Shown here: positions 17,641 to 25,957 of the stretch, one piece after another
Numbering within the stretch: position 1 is the stretch's first letter
Layout of the letters: each line of letters begins with the position of its first letter
DNA from: Nitrospira sp. ST-bin5
Lineage (GTDB): Bacteria > Nitrospirota > Nitrospiria > Nitrospirales > Nitrospiraceae
DNA: 64,000 bases
Direction: 5' to 3'
NCBI GenBank assembly: GCA_002083555.1
Contig: MSXN01000022.1
Location: forward strand, 77,131-141,130
Program-made: the position numbers and the translations under genes
Notes under the pieces: generated by a model
What the model was told of the DNA's origin: nothing
The model's input: the letters and a program-made list of their open reading frames with translations, nothing else
Database searches by the model: none

Positions 17641-18636
17641 CTATCCAGCTACCGGCTGCTGGTAGTCCACTTCGATTTTGAAGCCGAGATCTTCGATCAT
17701 GCCCCAGACTTCGGGGGCTGGTGAGCCTGGTGTTGTCAGGTAGTTATTCACAAAGACCGAATCGGCCGGGTAGAGGGAGAGGGGCTGGAGGCTGCGGAGG
17801 TTGTGTTCGCGGCCGCCGGCGATGCGGATTTCCGTGCGCGGATGCAGGAAGCGGAAGAGGCAGAGGACTTTGAGGCAGCGCTGCGGTGTGAGAGCATCGA
17901 TGTTCTCCAACGGCGTGCCTTCAACCGGATTCAGCATGTTCAAGGGAATGGAATCCGGCTTCACGTCACGCAGGGCAGTAGCCAGGTCGATGAGGTCTTC
18001 GTTGCTTTCCCCCATGCCGACGATCCCGCCTGAGCAGATTTCCAATCCGGCCGCCCGCGCATTCTTGATGGTCGAGAGGCGGTCCTGGAACGTGTGGGTC
18101 GTGCAAATCGACTCGTGGAACGCTTCGCTGGTGTTCAGATTGTGGTTCACGCGGTCGACGCCGGCGGCTTTCAACCGCTTGGCCTGCTCATCGCTCATCA
18201 AACCGAGCGAGCAACAGATCTGAATCGGGATTTCCTGCTTGATCGACCGGACGGCTCCGGCGATTTCATCGATTTCTCGATCCAACGGGCTGCGTCCGCT
18301 GATGACGATGCAGTAGCGCTGGGCCTTCGAGGCGGCGGCTTCGCGTGCACCTTGGATCATCTGTTTCTGCGGGAGCAGATTGTAGCGTTCGATCGGCGCG
18401 TTCGAGACGGCGGATTGCGAGCAATAGTGGCAGTCTTCCATGCAGGCGCCGCTCTTCGCGTTCTGCAGCATTTGCAGGCGGACGGTGCGGCCGAAGTATT
18501 TCGAGCGGACTTGAAAGGCGGCATGCAGCAGCGCGAGGAGGTCGTCGTCCGGGCTGTTCAAGACGGACAGCGATTCCGCTCTCGTGAGGAGCTCGTCGTT
18601 GAGCGCTTTGGTCGCCAGTTGCATGTAATCGGTCAT
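17641..18636 (-). CDS. bioB: Biotin synthase
   Basis: Radical SAM enzyme that inserts sulfur into dethiobiotin, the last step of biotin synthesis. The SAM-cluster motif reads SGACMEDCHYC (CxxxCxxC, Cys65/69/72 from ATG 18636). The later conserved stretches GGIVGMGES and RIAGGREHNLR are present. Start is ATG 18636 because GAAAGGTG lies just upstream; the in-frame GTG 18645 sits inside that site. Length of 331 residues is typical. It is the last gene of a minus-strand run, with no other bio gene nearby. Confidence 0.96.
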   Translation of the reverse strand: MTDYMQLATKALNDELLTRAESLSVLNSPDDDLLALLHAAFQVRSKYFGRTVRLQMLQNAKSGACMEDCHYCSQSAVSNAPIERYNLLPQKQMIQGAREAAASKAQRYCIVISGRSPLDREIDEIAGAVRSIKQEIPIQICCSLGLMSDEQAKRLKAAGVDRVNHNLNTSEAFHESICTTHTFQDRLSTIKNARAAGLEICSGGIVGMGESNEDLIDLATALRDVKPDSIPLNMLNPVEGTPLENIDALTPQRCLKVLCLFRFLHPRTEIRIAGGREHNLRSLQPLSLYPADSVFVNNYLTTPGSPAPEVWGMIEDLGFKIEVDYQQPVAG

Positions 18637-18714
18637 GACGGACACCTTTCAGTCGTGAGTCAACGAAACAGGTTTGATCAATACGGGTTGTACGGTAGCG
18701 AGACGGGAGAAAAC

Positions 18715-20115
18715 CTACACGGTTTCAAACGGAGAAGCAATGCCCTGATAGGGGACGGTGCGGACAGAGGACGTGTCGCTCCCTGTGCCTGTAGCCGGTT
18801 GACCGGCTTCAAGCCAGGGGAGGGCTGTGAGGGTATTCCAGCGGGCGCAGCGGCGGCAACGGCCGGACCATTCCAATGATTCCTGCTGGCACTGGGTACA
18901 GATGTAGGGCACGATCACGCGCTTTTTGAAGCTGAGCGCTTTCTTGAGTTCGACGATGGCCTGCTCGAAGTGCTGCTTACGCAGGTACAGGTTGGCCATG
19001 ATCTTGTGATAGTCCAACAGATGATCTTGCGGCCCTTCGATGGTGGAGAGTACGTCGAACGCCTCGTCGACCATTTCAAGGCGATAGTAGAGTTTGCCTA
19101 GATAGAATTGGAGCACGGGATTCTGCGGATCCTGCTGCAAGGCTTCCTGGTAGATGCGGATGATTTCGCTGGGCTCGCCCTGCTCCAGGAACAGTTCTTC
19201 CAGGCGATGGAGGATGATGACGCTTCTGGTCCGGCTGTAGACCTTTTTTAGAATCTCAACGGCGTCTTTCGTCTTGCCTTCATGGATCAGGATCTCGCCG
19301 ATGCCGATGTAGGCCGGCAGGAAGCTGCGATCTTTTTTGATGGCACCGCGGAAATACCGGCGGGCCTTGTCTGGGTGCCCTCGCTCCAGCAGCTGGCGGC
19401 CGACTTCATACATGCAGCCGACGAGGAGATCCGCCTCGGCCTGCTTTTCCGACTCAGGCAGATTCGCTTTCAACAGGCGGTGTTGAATTTCCAGGGCATC
19501 GCTCCACTTTTCCAAGCGGATCAGCAGGTCGCGCTTGCGAATCAGGGCCGTCAGGTTATCCGGCTCGATCTTGAGAATCTTCTGTAAGGCCTGCAGTGCG
19601 TCTTCATAGCGCTTGGCGCCTTCCAGATCTTTCCCGAGCTCCAGCAGGACTTCGATATTCCGGTCATCGACGCGATGGGCATGCTGGTGCAGTCGGATGG
19701 CTTCGGCATAGTTGAGTTCGGAGCGATAGATGTTGCCGAGCCAGAGCAGGGAGTCCACGCGATTGGGGTCCATTGCCAGCGCTTTCTCAAAGAGGCTCAT
19801 GGCCTCGACCGTGCGCTTGGACATGAAGGCGTGGGTGCCTTCACGGTGCAGGGCGTCCACTTTCTCTTTCCGTCGTGCCAGGCGGCTGCTTTGCCAGGTG
19901 ATGATGGCGTGCGCGGTTTGTTGCAATCCCACCACGAAGGTCACGACCACGGCGCCGATGGCCATGGAAATGAGCACCAGCGTCACTGGGCTCAGTTCGA
20001 ATTCCACGGCAGAGCTCGTGCGGACCATCACCATGCCAGGGTTCAGCTCACGGAAATAGCTATAGATGAACACGCCGGCGCTGATGAGGAAGATCGTGAG
20101 CAGCAGTCTGAACAT
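18715..20115 (-). CDS. LapA-LapB-like TPR protein with C-terminal zinc ribbon
   Basis: A 466-residue membrane-anchored TPR protein. Residues 1-90 have two hydrophobic helices (about 2-22 and 44-66) followed by a basic stretch, resembling LapA (DUF1049). Residues about 90-395 contain TPR-like helical repeats with recurrent A-x-x-x-F/Y-x-x-A-L-x-x-x-P patterns. The tail has the LapB-type rubredoxin-like metal ribbon with Cys406/409 and Cys420/423 (CTQC and CRRC). E. coli LapB/YciM uses this architecture to control LpxC turnover in lipopolysaccharide synthesis, with LapA encoded separately. Here both look fused. About 40 residues follow the ribbon. Confidence 0.85.
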   Translation of the reverse strand: MFRLLLTIFLISAGVFIYSYFRELNPGMVMVRTSSAVEFELSPVTLVLISMAIGAVVVTFVVGLQQTAHAIITWQSSRLARRKEKVDALHREGTHAFMSKRTVEAMSLFEKALAMDPNRVDSLLWLGNIYRSELNYAEAIRLHQHAHRVDDRNIEVLLELGKDLEGAKRYEDALQALQKILKIEPDNLTALIRKRDLLIRLEKWSDALEIQHRLLKANLPESEKQAEADLLVGCMYEVGRQLLERGHPDKARRYFRGAIKKDRSFLPAYIGIGEILIHEGKTKDAVEILKKVYSRTRSVIILHRLEELFLEQGEPSEIIRIYQEALQQDPQNPVLQFYLGKLYYRLEMVDEAFDVLSTIEGPQDHLLDYHKIMANLYLRKQHFEQAIVELKKALSFKKRVIVPYICTQCQQESLEWSGRCRRCARWNTLTALPWLEAGQPATGTGSDTSSVRTVPYQGIASPFETV

Positions 20116-20118
20116 GGT

Positions 20119-20553
20119 CTAGACCGATTTTCGTGTCTTGGGTGTCCTGACGATAATGCGCCGTTTGGGCGCGACGGGTTTTTCGGGCTTCTCTTCCAGC
20201 TTCTCTTCCGGAATGCTCAGGGGCTTCGCATCGCTCCAGAGACGCTCCAGCGCGTAGTGCTCGCGGGCGTCCTGCCTGAATATGTGCGCGACGACATCGC
20301 CGAAATCCATCAAGGCCCACTGGCCTGATGTGGTGCCTTCGATGCTGAGGGGCCGATCGCCTTGGCCGGTCAGGATGTCGCTGACATGGTCTGCAATGGC
20401 GCGCGTTTGTCGGTCCGACTCTGCCGATCCAATGACGAGGTAGTCCGCTATCGAGGTTAACGGACCGACGTGGAGGATCTGGACATCCAGGGCCTTTTTG
20501 TCGAGCATCGCTCGACCGATTTCAATCGCTGTGACCTTAGATGTGCGTGCGAT
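20119..20553 (-). CDS. rsfS: Ribosomal silencing factor RsfS, possible ATC start
   Basis: Binds ribosomal protein L14 and blocks subunit joining in starved cells. The core KKALDVQILHVGPLTSIADY and IGSAESDRQTRAIADHV match the family (Iojap/DUF143), followed by a basic C-terminal tail. The family's first helix (SKVTAIEIGRAMLDKKA) lies upstream of the first ATG (20508), so translation must begin earlier. There is no ATG, GTG or TTG there, but AGGAGG inside the nadD end is followed 6 bases later by ATC (20553-20551). I place the start there provisionally; it overlaps nadD by 17 bases. Confidence 0.88.
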   Translation of the reverse strand: MARTSKVTAIEIGRAMLDKKALDVQILHVGPLTSIADYLVIGSAESDRQTRAIADHVSDILTGQGDRPLSIEGTTSGQWALMDFGDVVAHIFRQDAREHYALERLWSDAKPLSIPEEKLEEKPEKPVAPKRRIIVRTPKTRKSV

Positions 20554-21223
20554 GCTGATCCTCCTGATATAACTGTTGGCGAAGTATATAAGATTCCACA
20601 GGGGGCGGCAACAAATTTGCCAGCATTGCCCCGCGCTGAATGCGGTGTCTGATGTCGGAGGCAGAAATGGGAGAGGGCGGAAGCGGCAAGCAAATGATCG
20701 TCTGTCCGGACGGGAGCGGCAGGTCAAGCCGATCGAGTGCTCCGGTATCCAGTGGCGCCAGCTGGTTGGGGCTGACGTTTCGAAGAAAGGGCAGTGTGGT
20801 CAAGCTCTGGAATGACTGTCCCGGCCTGGAGATGACCACGAACGAGCAGGCCGCCAGCAGGGCGTCAGGCTCTCGCCAACTGGCTAGGTCGAGGAACGCG
20901 TCAAGGCCGATCAGGAAATACAGCAGGGTTTCAGATCCGTACCGGCGCTGAAGTTCACGGATGGTATCGATCGAGTAGGATTTCCCCTGGCGTGCGATTT
21001 CGATATCGGAGAGCTCGAACCCTGGCGTGTCTGCGATGGCGAGACGCGCCATTTCATATCGGTGGTGGGCCGGGGCGAGGGCTCTGTCTTGCTTGTGCGG
21101 AGGATCTCCCGTTGGAATGAACAGCGTCCGGTCGAGAGCCAGAATCTCATGCGCTTTCCGGGCGATGGCTAGATGGCCATTATGAATTGGGTTGAAGCTG
21201 CCGCCGAAGAGGCCAAGGCGCAT
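20537..21223 (-). CDS. nadD: Nicotinate-nucleotide adenylyltransferase
   Basis: Cytoplasmic nucleotidyltransferase that makes nicotinate adenine dinucleotide in NAD synthesis. The family ATP-binding motif is LFGGSFNPIHNGHL at the N-terminus. IPTGDPPHK and the C-terminal ISASDIRHRIQRG are also canonical. Start is ATG 21223, where homology begins; the open frame extends further into a repeat region. The 228-residue length is normal. It overlaps rsfS downstream, the usual nadD-rsfS pairing. Confidence 0.95.
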   Translation of the reverse strand: MRLGLFGGSFNPIHNGHLAIARKAHEILALDRTLFIPTGDPPHKQDRALAPAHHRYEMARLAIADTPGFELSDIEIARQGKSYSIDTIRELQRRYGSETLLYFLIGLDAFLDLASWREPDALLAACSFVVISRPGQSFQSLTTLPFLRNVSPNQLAPLDTGALDRLDLPLPSGQTIICLPLPPSPISASDIRHRIQRGAMLANLLPPPVESYILRQQLYQEDQHRTHI

Positions 21224-21228
21224 AGGTC

Positions 21229-21249
21229 GTGCTGAGTGCTGAGTGCTGA
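21229..21249. repeat. Three tandem copies of GTGCTGA with distal inverted copy
   Basis: GTGCTGA is repeated three times immediately upstream of nadD, followed by GTCCTGG. About 40 bases on, the other strand carries a related copy (CAGGACCCAGCAC, 21298-21310), so the nadD-proB gap forms an imperfect inverted repeat. It could fold in RNA from the operon. Seen directly; function unknown. Confidence 0.6.
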
Positions 21250-21309
21250 GTCCTGGAGGGCTGAATTCTGAATCGGATGAACGCATAACTCAGTATTCAG
21301 GACCCAGCA

Positions 21310-22431
21310 CTAGAGAATGACCAGGTTGTCGCGATGGATCACTTCGTCATATTCCTGCGGGCCGATCTGTTGCTGGATGTCCTGTGTCTTCAGCCCTTTC
21401 ATGCGGCCCAGCAGTTCCGAAGAGAAATTCACGAGACCCCTGGCGAATTCTTTTCCGTCCTGATTGATGCAGCTGATCGGATCGCCAGAGTCGAATTGCC
21501 CGGTGACCTCAATGATTCCTGACGCGAGCAGACTCTTTCCGCGCAGGGTCAGGGCTTCGACGGCTCCCTGATCGACCCGGATGTGTCCGCGCGGACGAAG
21601 GGTAAAGGCGATCCAATGCTTGCGGCTGTTCAGGCGGCGTTCCTTTGCGAGGAAGAGGCTTCCGCCGGGCTCCCCTTTTAAGACTCTGGGGAGCAAGCCG
21701 GGCTGTTGGCCGTTGACGATCAATGTGGCGACGCCGTATTCACCGACCTTCTTGGCCGCGCGTACTTTCGTGGCCATGCCTCCGGTCCCCTCGAAGGTGC
21801 TGGAAGCGCCGGCTTTGCGTTCGACTTCTTCGGTGATATCCGGAATGAGCGGGATCAGTGTCGCGTTGGGATTCTTGCGCGGATCATCCGTGAACATGCC
21901 GTCGACGTCCGATAGGATCACGAGCAGGTCGGCATCGACCAGCTGCGCAACTTGGGCGGCGAGCGTATCGTTGTCACCGACCCGGATCTCCTCGACGGCG
22001 ACGGTGTCGTTCTCATTGATGATCGGCAGCACGCCGAAGCCGATCAGGGCCGTGAGCGTGTAGCGGGCATTGAGAAATCGGCGGCGGTCGGCGAGGTCCT
22101 CGTGAGTCAGCAGAATCTGGGCGACTTGAATGCCGAGCGGCTCAAACGCTTTTTCATAAGCCCACATCAGCCGGCTCTGTCCGACGGCGGCGGCAGCTTG
22201 TTTGATGGGGAGACTCTTCGGATATTCTTTGAGTTGCAGCTTTTTGATGCCGGAGATGATGGCGCCGGACGAGACGACAAGGACCTCTCGTCCGTCTGCG
22301 CGCAAGGCGGCGATTTCGCCGGCCAATCGTTCGATCTGCTCGGGGCGCAATCCGGTCTCTCGAGAGGCGATCAGGCTGCTCCCGACTTTCACAACGATGC
22401 GTGTAGCTTGCTTTAGGAGTTCGTCTCGCAC
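21310..22431 (-). CDS. proB: Glutamate 5-kinase
   Basis: Phosphorylates glutamate in the first step of proline synthesis. An N-terminal amino-acid kinase domain (RIVVKVGSSL, VVSSGAI, INENDTV, GDNDTLAA, FEGTGGMATKV) is followed by a C-terminal PUA domain (about 280-373), as in E. coli ProB. Start is GTG 22431, where homology begins, with GAGG upstream. It overlaps the 3' end of obgE by 19 bases, so it is translationally linked. The obgE-proB order is widespread. Confidence 0.95.
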   Translation of the reverse strand: MRDELLKQATRIVVKVGSSLIASRETGLRPEQIERLAGEIAALRADGREVLVVSSGAIISGIKKLQLKEYPKSLPIKQAAAAVGQSRLMWAYEKAFEPLGIQVAQILLTHEDLADRRRFLNARYTLTALIGFGVLPIINENDTVAVEEIRVGDNDTLAAQVAQLVDADLLVILSDVDGMFTDDPRKNPNATLIPLIPDITEEVERKAGASSTFEGTGGMATKVRAAKKVGEYGVATLIVNGQQPGLLPRVLKGEPGGSLFLAKERRLNSRKHWIAFTLRPRGHIRVDQGAVEALTLRGKSLLASGIIEVTGQFDSGDPISCINQDGKEFARGLVNFSSELLGRMKGLKTQDIQQQIGPQEYDEVIHRDNLVIL

Positions 22432-23438
22432 GGCGTCGTCCTCAGGGACTCGACTTGTTTCCCGACATCCGCGATGAGTTCGGTGAGTCCTTCGCGGGTC
22501 GCGGCCGACACGGGAAAACACTTGTATTTATGCTTCTTGCAGTAGGCTTGGAGCTGGCTGAGCCGTTCGGACGTACCGCTGATATCGGTCTTGGTGGCGA
22601 CGACGGCAAAGGGCCGCTGATTCAGTGATTCATCGTAGGCGTCCAGTTCCTGACGCATGATCTCAAGGCTCTGGACCGGTTCCTCGGGGGCCCATTCGGA
22701 GACGTCGACGAGGTGGAGAATGAACGCCGTGCGCTCGATGTGGCGGAGAAACTGAAAGCCAAGGCCCTTCCCTTCGGACGCGCCTTCGATCAACCCGGGA
22801 ATATCAGCGACGACAAAACTGCGGTCTGTTCCCCAGCGGACAACGCCGAGATTCGGAATCAACGTGGTGAAGGGATAGTCGGCGATCTTTGGACGCGCAG
22901 ATGAAATGGCGGCGATGAGGGTCGATTTTCCGGCGTTTGGAAAGCCGACGAGACCGACATCGGCCAGGAGTTTGAGCTCAAGGCGCAGATGTTTTTCCTC
23001 GCCCTCGGTGCCGTGTTCGAAGTGGGTCGGGACGCGGTTTGTGGGGGTGGCAAAGTGGCTGTTGCCGCGTCCGCCACGGCCACCGTGCGCAATCACGGCA
23101 CTGTCACCGTTGGTGACCAGGTCGGCCAGGACCTCGCCGGTCTCCTGGTCGTAAATCATGGTGCCCACGGGAAGTTCGACGGTGACGGATTTGCCGCGGC
23201 GTCCGCTGCAATGGGACGCGCCGCCGTGCCGGCCGTCTTCCGCCTCGTAATGTTTCCGATAGCGCAGATCGAGCAGTGTCGTCAGGCGATGTGAGGCGGT
23301 GAAGATGACGTCGCCGCCATTTCCGCCGTCACCACCGTCCGGCCCGCCGCGCGGAACAAACATTTCGCGACGGAAACTGCCAGATCCGTCTCCGCCTCGC
23401 CCGGCTTTTACAAAGACCTGTACTTCATCGACAAACAT
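22413..23438 (-). CDS. obgE: Obg-family GTPase
   Basis: Essential ribosome-associated GTPase. The glycine-rich Obg fold occupies residues 1-158 (GRGGDGSGSFRREMFVPRGG, GGDGGNGGDV). The G domain has G1 GFPNAGKST, G3 DIPGLIEGA and G4 ATKTD in place of the usual NKxD. The protein ends shortly after the G domain at 341 residues, so it lacks the OCT domain found in some Obg proteins. It lies between rpmA and proB in the standard order. Confidence 0.96.
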   Translation of the reverse strand: MFVDEVQVFVKAGRGGDGSGSFRREMFVPRGGPDGGDGGNGGDVIFTASHRLTTLLDLRYRKHYEAEDGRHGGASHCSGRRGKSVTVELPVGTMIYDQETGEVLADLVTNGDSAVIAHGGRGGRGNSHFATPTNRVPTHFEHGTEGEEKHLRLELKLLADVGLVGFPNAGKSTLIAAISSARPKIADYPFTTLIPNLGVVRWGTDRSFVVADIPGLIEGASEGKGLGFQFLRHIERTAFILHLVDVSEWAPEEPVQSLEIMRQELDAYDESLNQRPFAVVATKTDISGTSERLSQLQAYCKKHKYKCFPVSAATREGLTELIADVGKQVESLRTTPCETNS

Positions 23439-23468
23439 GGTATGTCCCCGTTCAGAGTCGAGAGTATA

Positions 23469-23500
23469 CCTGACCCTGCCCCCGATAGGGGAGGGTCAGG
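23469..23500 (-). terminator. Hairpin between rpmA and obgE
   Basis: CCTGACCCT (23469-23477) pairs with AGGGTCAGG (23492-23500). Three more G-C pairs lie beyond one mismatch, around a six-base loop. No T run follows on the minus strand, so it may be an attenuator or processing site that lets ribosomal genes be made in excess over obgE. Confidence 0.45.
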
Positions 23501-23540
23501 GTGGTTTTGAGCCGAGTAGTGAGCGCGAAAGAAAAGAGAG

Positions 23541-23804
23541 TTAGGCTTTGACAGGGGCAGGGTAGACGCTGACTTTTCGTCGGTCTTCGCCGCCTTCGAA
23601 CTTCACAACGCCGGTCACTCGCGCGAACAATGTGTGATCCCGTCCGAGATCGACATTAAACCCGGGGAAAAACTTGGTTCCACGTTGACGGACGATGATA
23701 CTGCCGGCCTTGACGGTTTCTCCGCCATAGGCCTTGACGCCCAAATACTGTGGGTTACTGTCCCGTCCGTTCCGTGACGATCCGCCGCCTTTGTTTGTTG
23801 CCAT
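23541..23804 (-). CDS. rpmA: 50S ribosomal protein L27
   Basis: An 87-residue large-subunit protein near the peptidyl-transferase centre. The family start MATNKGGGSSRNGRDSN and the motif QRGTKFFPGFNVDLGRDHTLFA are clear. There is no cleavable N-terminal extension of the Firmicutes type. It lies 24 bases downstream of rplU in the conserved rplU-rpmA pair. Confidence 0.98.
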   Translation of the reverse strand: MATNKGGGSSRNGRDSNPQYLGVKAYGGETVKAGSIIVRQRGTKFFPGFNVDLGRDHTLFARVTGVVKFEGGEDRRKVSVYPAPVKA

Positions 23805-23828
23805 GGCAGGTCCTTCTCAATAAAGTGC

Positions 23829-24143
23829 TTATGCCGTTGCAATGCCGGTGATGCGCAGGCTCGTAAAGCCCTGACGATGTCCGCGGGTACGCCGGTAGTT
23901 TTTGCGTCGCTTCTTCTTGAACACGGTGATCGAGCGGGTGCGTCCGTGCCGGACGATTTCCGCTGTGACTTTCGCGCCCTTCACCAGAGGTTGTCCGATG
24001 ACCACCCCGCCGTCTCCGTGCACGAGCCGGACTTGGTCGAGCTCAATCGTTGATCCCACATCGCCTTCAAGTGTGGCCACCTGCAACAGTGACCCAGACT
24101 CGACTCGATACTGTTTCCCGCCTGTTTCAATAATCGCGTACAT
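23829..24143 (-). CDS. rplU: 50S ribosomal protein L21
   Basis: A 104-residue large-subunit protein beginning MYAIIETGGKQYRVE, with the family's basic C-terminal half (KKKRRKNYRRTRGHRQGFT). A strong GGAGGAGA site lies just upstream of the ATG. It is the first gene of the minus-strand run that continues to bioB and has a consensus-like promoter. Confidence 0.98.
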   Translation of the reverse strand: MYAIIETGGKQYRVESGSLLQVATLEGDVGSTIELDQVRLVHGDGGVVIGQPLVKGAKVTAEIVRHGRTRSITVFKKKRRKNYRRTRGHRQGFTSLRITGIATA

Positions 24144-24174
24144 GTCCTATATCTCCTCCAAAGCAGAACGGCTC

Positions 24175-24203
24175 ATATAACAGAGGGGTGATCCGAGTGT
24201 CAA
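24175..24203 (-). promoter_or_regulatory. Sigma-70 promoter for the rplU operon
   Basis: On the minus strand, TTGACA (24198-24203) and TTATAT (24175-24180) are 17 bases apart; TATATG one base on gives an 18-base option. It sits about 35 bases upstream of rplU. The perfect -35 fits a highly expressed ribosomal operon. Confidence 0.65.
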
Positions 24204-24378
24204 GCGAATGACCGGGACTTCCCTCAGAACCCGTCCATTGTTGTGACTGGTGCAGGTTCCTTCCTACCCTCTTTTGGGGGCTAGGAGGGTGTGAGTCATT
24301 GGCAGTACTCTGAGACTCCCCCAAACAGCCGTGCGACCGGCTATGTATACCAGATTTTTACCCGGCGAGGTGAGCGAC

Positions 24379-24723
24379 ATGCCCCAAGCGACGCGATTTG
24401 TGATTCGAACGTACCATCGTATTCCGGTCCGGTGTCTCCTCTATTACATGGGGGGAGAGTTTCTCGGGAAGGGGACGGTGGTGAATATGTCGAGGAATGG
24501 GATGCGTGTCCTGGGTGATCATCAGGTGGTACCAGGCATGGAGCTCGTCCTGCGTCTCTCGCTTCCTGATAAAGACGAGCCCGTGGAGATTCAGCGTGTG
24601 GTGGTCCGATGGGTTCGCGGTCTGCTCTTCGGAGCCAAGATTGTGACACTGGCTCCGGATGGTGAGGAGCGGGTGGGAAGCTTCTTGAGCGCCAGACTGC
24701 GGTCGTACTGCGCTTCGTCCTAG
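24379..24723 (+). CDS. PilZ-like domain protein
   Basis: A 114-residue single-domain protein with PilZ features: an N-terminal arginine motif RTYHR (RxxxR) and NMSRNGMRVLG in place of the D/NxSxxG motif. The conserved VVPGMELVLRLSLP and VVRWVRGLLFGAKIV strands follow. PilZ domains bind cyclic di-GMP and alter motility or polymer export. Start is ATG 24379 because GAGGTG lies 7 bases upstream; an earlier frame opening at 24331 has no such site. It stands alone, divergent from rplU. Confidence 0.82.
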   Translation: MPQATRFVIRTYHRIPVRCLLYYMGGEFLGKGTVVNMSRNGMRVLGDHQVVPGMELVLRLSLPDKDEPVEIQRVVVRWVRGLLFGAKIVTLAPDGEERVGSFLSARLRSYCASS

Positions 24724-24783
24724 TCTTTCATTCCGCGAGAGGTTATTTCCTCGAACAAAGCCAACGAGGAGGCCGGGGCTTGC

Positions 24784-24812
24784 TTGACCCCTATCAAGGC
24801 CCAGGCTATAGT
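24784..24812 (+). promoter_or_regulatory. Sigma-70 promoter for ilvE
   Basis: TTGACC (24784-24789) and TATAGT (24807-24812) with a 17-base spacer lie about 54 bases upstream of the ilvE start. Each box has one mismatch to consensus. Confidence 0.65.
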
Positions 24813-24865
24813 TTGCGCTCGTTTTCGCCGCCAGTGGTGATTCGTTTACAGAGGAGAGTTCGTCG

Positions 24866-25780
24866 ATGTTAGAGCCTGTTGACAAGATCTGGATGGACGG
24901 CAAGTTGGTTCCGTGGGCTGAGGCCAATGTCCATATTCTGACGCATTCCCTGCACTATGGATTGGCCGCATTCGAGGGGATCCGTTGCTACAAAGGTAAA
25001 TCGGGATCTGCGATCTTCCGGCTTCAGGAGCATGTCGACCGGCTGTTTGATTCTGCGCATATCGGGATGATGGAGATGCCGTACGATCGCAAGCAGATCT
25101 CGGAAGCGATTGTAGAGACGGTACGGGCGAACCGTTTGGATGCCTGCTACATTCGTCCCCTGGTCTATATCGGCTATGGGGCGATGGGCGTGCATCCCGG
25201 CAATAATCCGATCAGGGTGGCGGTGGCCGCCTGGCGGTGGGGGGCCTATCTCGGCGACGAGGCGTTGGCCAACGGGATGCGCGCGCGAGTGTCGTCCTTC
25301 ACCCGGCATCATGTGAACGTGTCGATGACGCGGGGAAAAATTTCCGGGTACTACGTGAATTCAATCCTGGCGAAGCGCGAGGCCAAAGCAGATGGGTACG
25401 ATGAAGCCATCATGCTCGATCCTGAGGGATACGTGGCTGAAGGTACGGGAGAGAATATCTTTATTGTGCGTCGCGGGAAAATCAAAACCACGCCCTTGAC
25501 GTCCATCCTTGAAGGCATTACGCGAAACTCGATTATCGACATGGCGCGGGAACGCAATATCCCTGTGACGGAAGAGCGGTTTACGCGCGATGAAATGTAT
25601 TTGGCCGACGAAGTGTTTGTCACCGGCACGGCAGCCGAATTGACGCCGGTGCGAGAAATAGATAACCGACGAATCGGAGCGGGTAAGCCCGGCCCCATCA
25701 CTCTCGCGTTGCAGAAAGCTTTCTTTGCCATCGTCCGTGGGGAGGATCCTGCGCACGAATCCTGGATTACCCGTATCTGA
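24866..25780 (+). CDS. ilvE: Branched-chain amino acid aminotransferase
   Basis: Fold-type IV PLP enzyme that exchanges amino groups between glutamate and leucine, isoleucine or valine. Visible family blocks are HSLHYGLAAFEGIRCY, IRPLVYIGYGAMGV, the lysine-bearing GKISGYYVNSILAK (Schiff-base Lys in GKI), VAEGTGENIFIV and FVTGTAAELTPV. Start ATG 24866 has GAGGAG upstream. 304 residues is the normal length. It ends before a strong hairpin shared with the convergent secG. Confidence 0.95.
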   Translation: MLEPVDKIWMDGKLVPWAEANVHILTHSLHYGLAAFEGIRCYKGKSGSAIFRLQEHVDRLFDSAHIGMMEMPYDRKQISEAIVETVRANRLDACYIRPLVYIGYGAMGVHPGNNPIRVAVAAWRWGAYLGDEALANGMRARVSSFTRHHVNVSMTRGKISGYYVNSILAKREAKADGYDEAIMLDPEGYVAEGTGENIFIVRRGKIKTTPLTSILEGITRNSIIDMARERNIPVTEERFTRDEMYLADEVFVTGTAAELTPVREIDNRRIGAGKPGPITLALQKAFFAIVRGEDPAHESWITRI

Positions 25781-25882
25781 CAATTCTGTCCAGCCTAGCA
25801 ATGCCACGGTCGATCGCCTGATCTGTCGGGTTTATCTGAGCGTTGATTTGCCGCAGCGTTCTTTGTATGGTCACAACGTAGT

Positions 25883-25920
25883 GAGGCCCGCCTGCGAGGC
25901 TTCGCAGGCGGGCCTCACTC
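25883..25920. terminator. Perfect 17-bp hairpin between convergent genes
   Basis: Bases 25883-25899 are perfectly complementary to 25904-25920 with a GGCT loop. It separates ilvE (+) from secG (-) and probably ends both transcripts, although neither side has a long T tract. A partial outer match (ACAACGT on one side and ACGTTGT on the other) extends the symmetry. Confidence 0.6.
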
Positions 25921-25957
25921 TATCGATGGAACGTTGTAACTGCGTAAAGAGGTTGGA

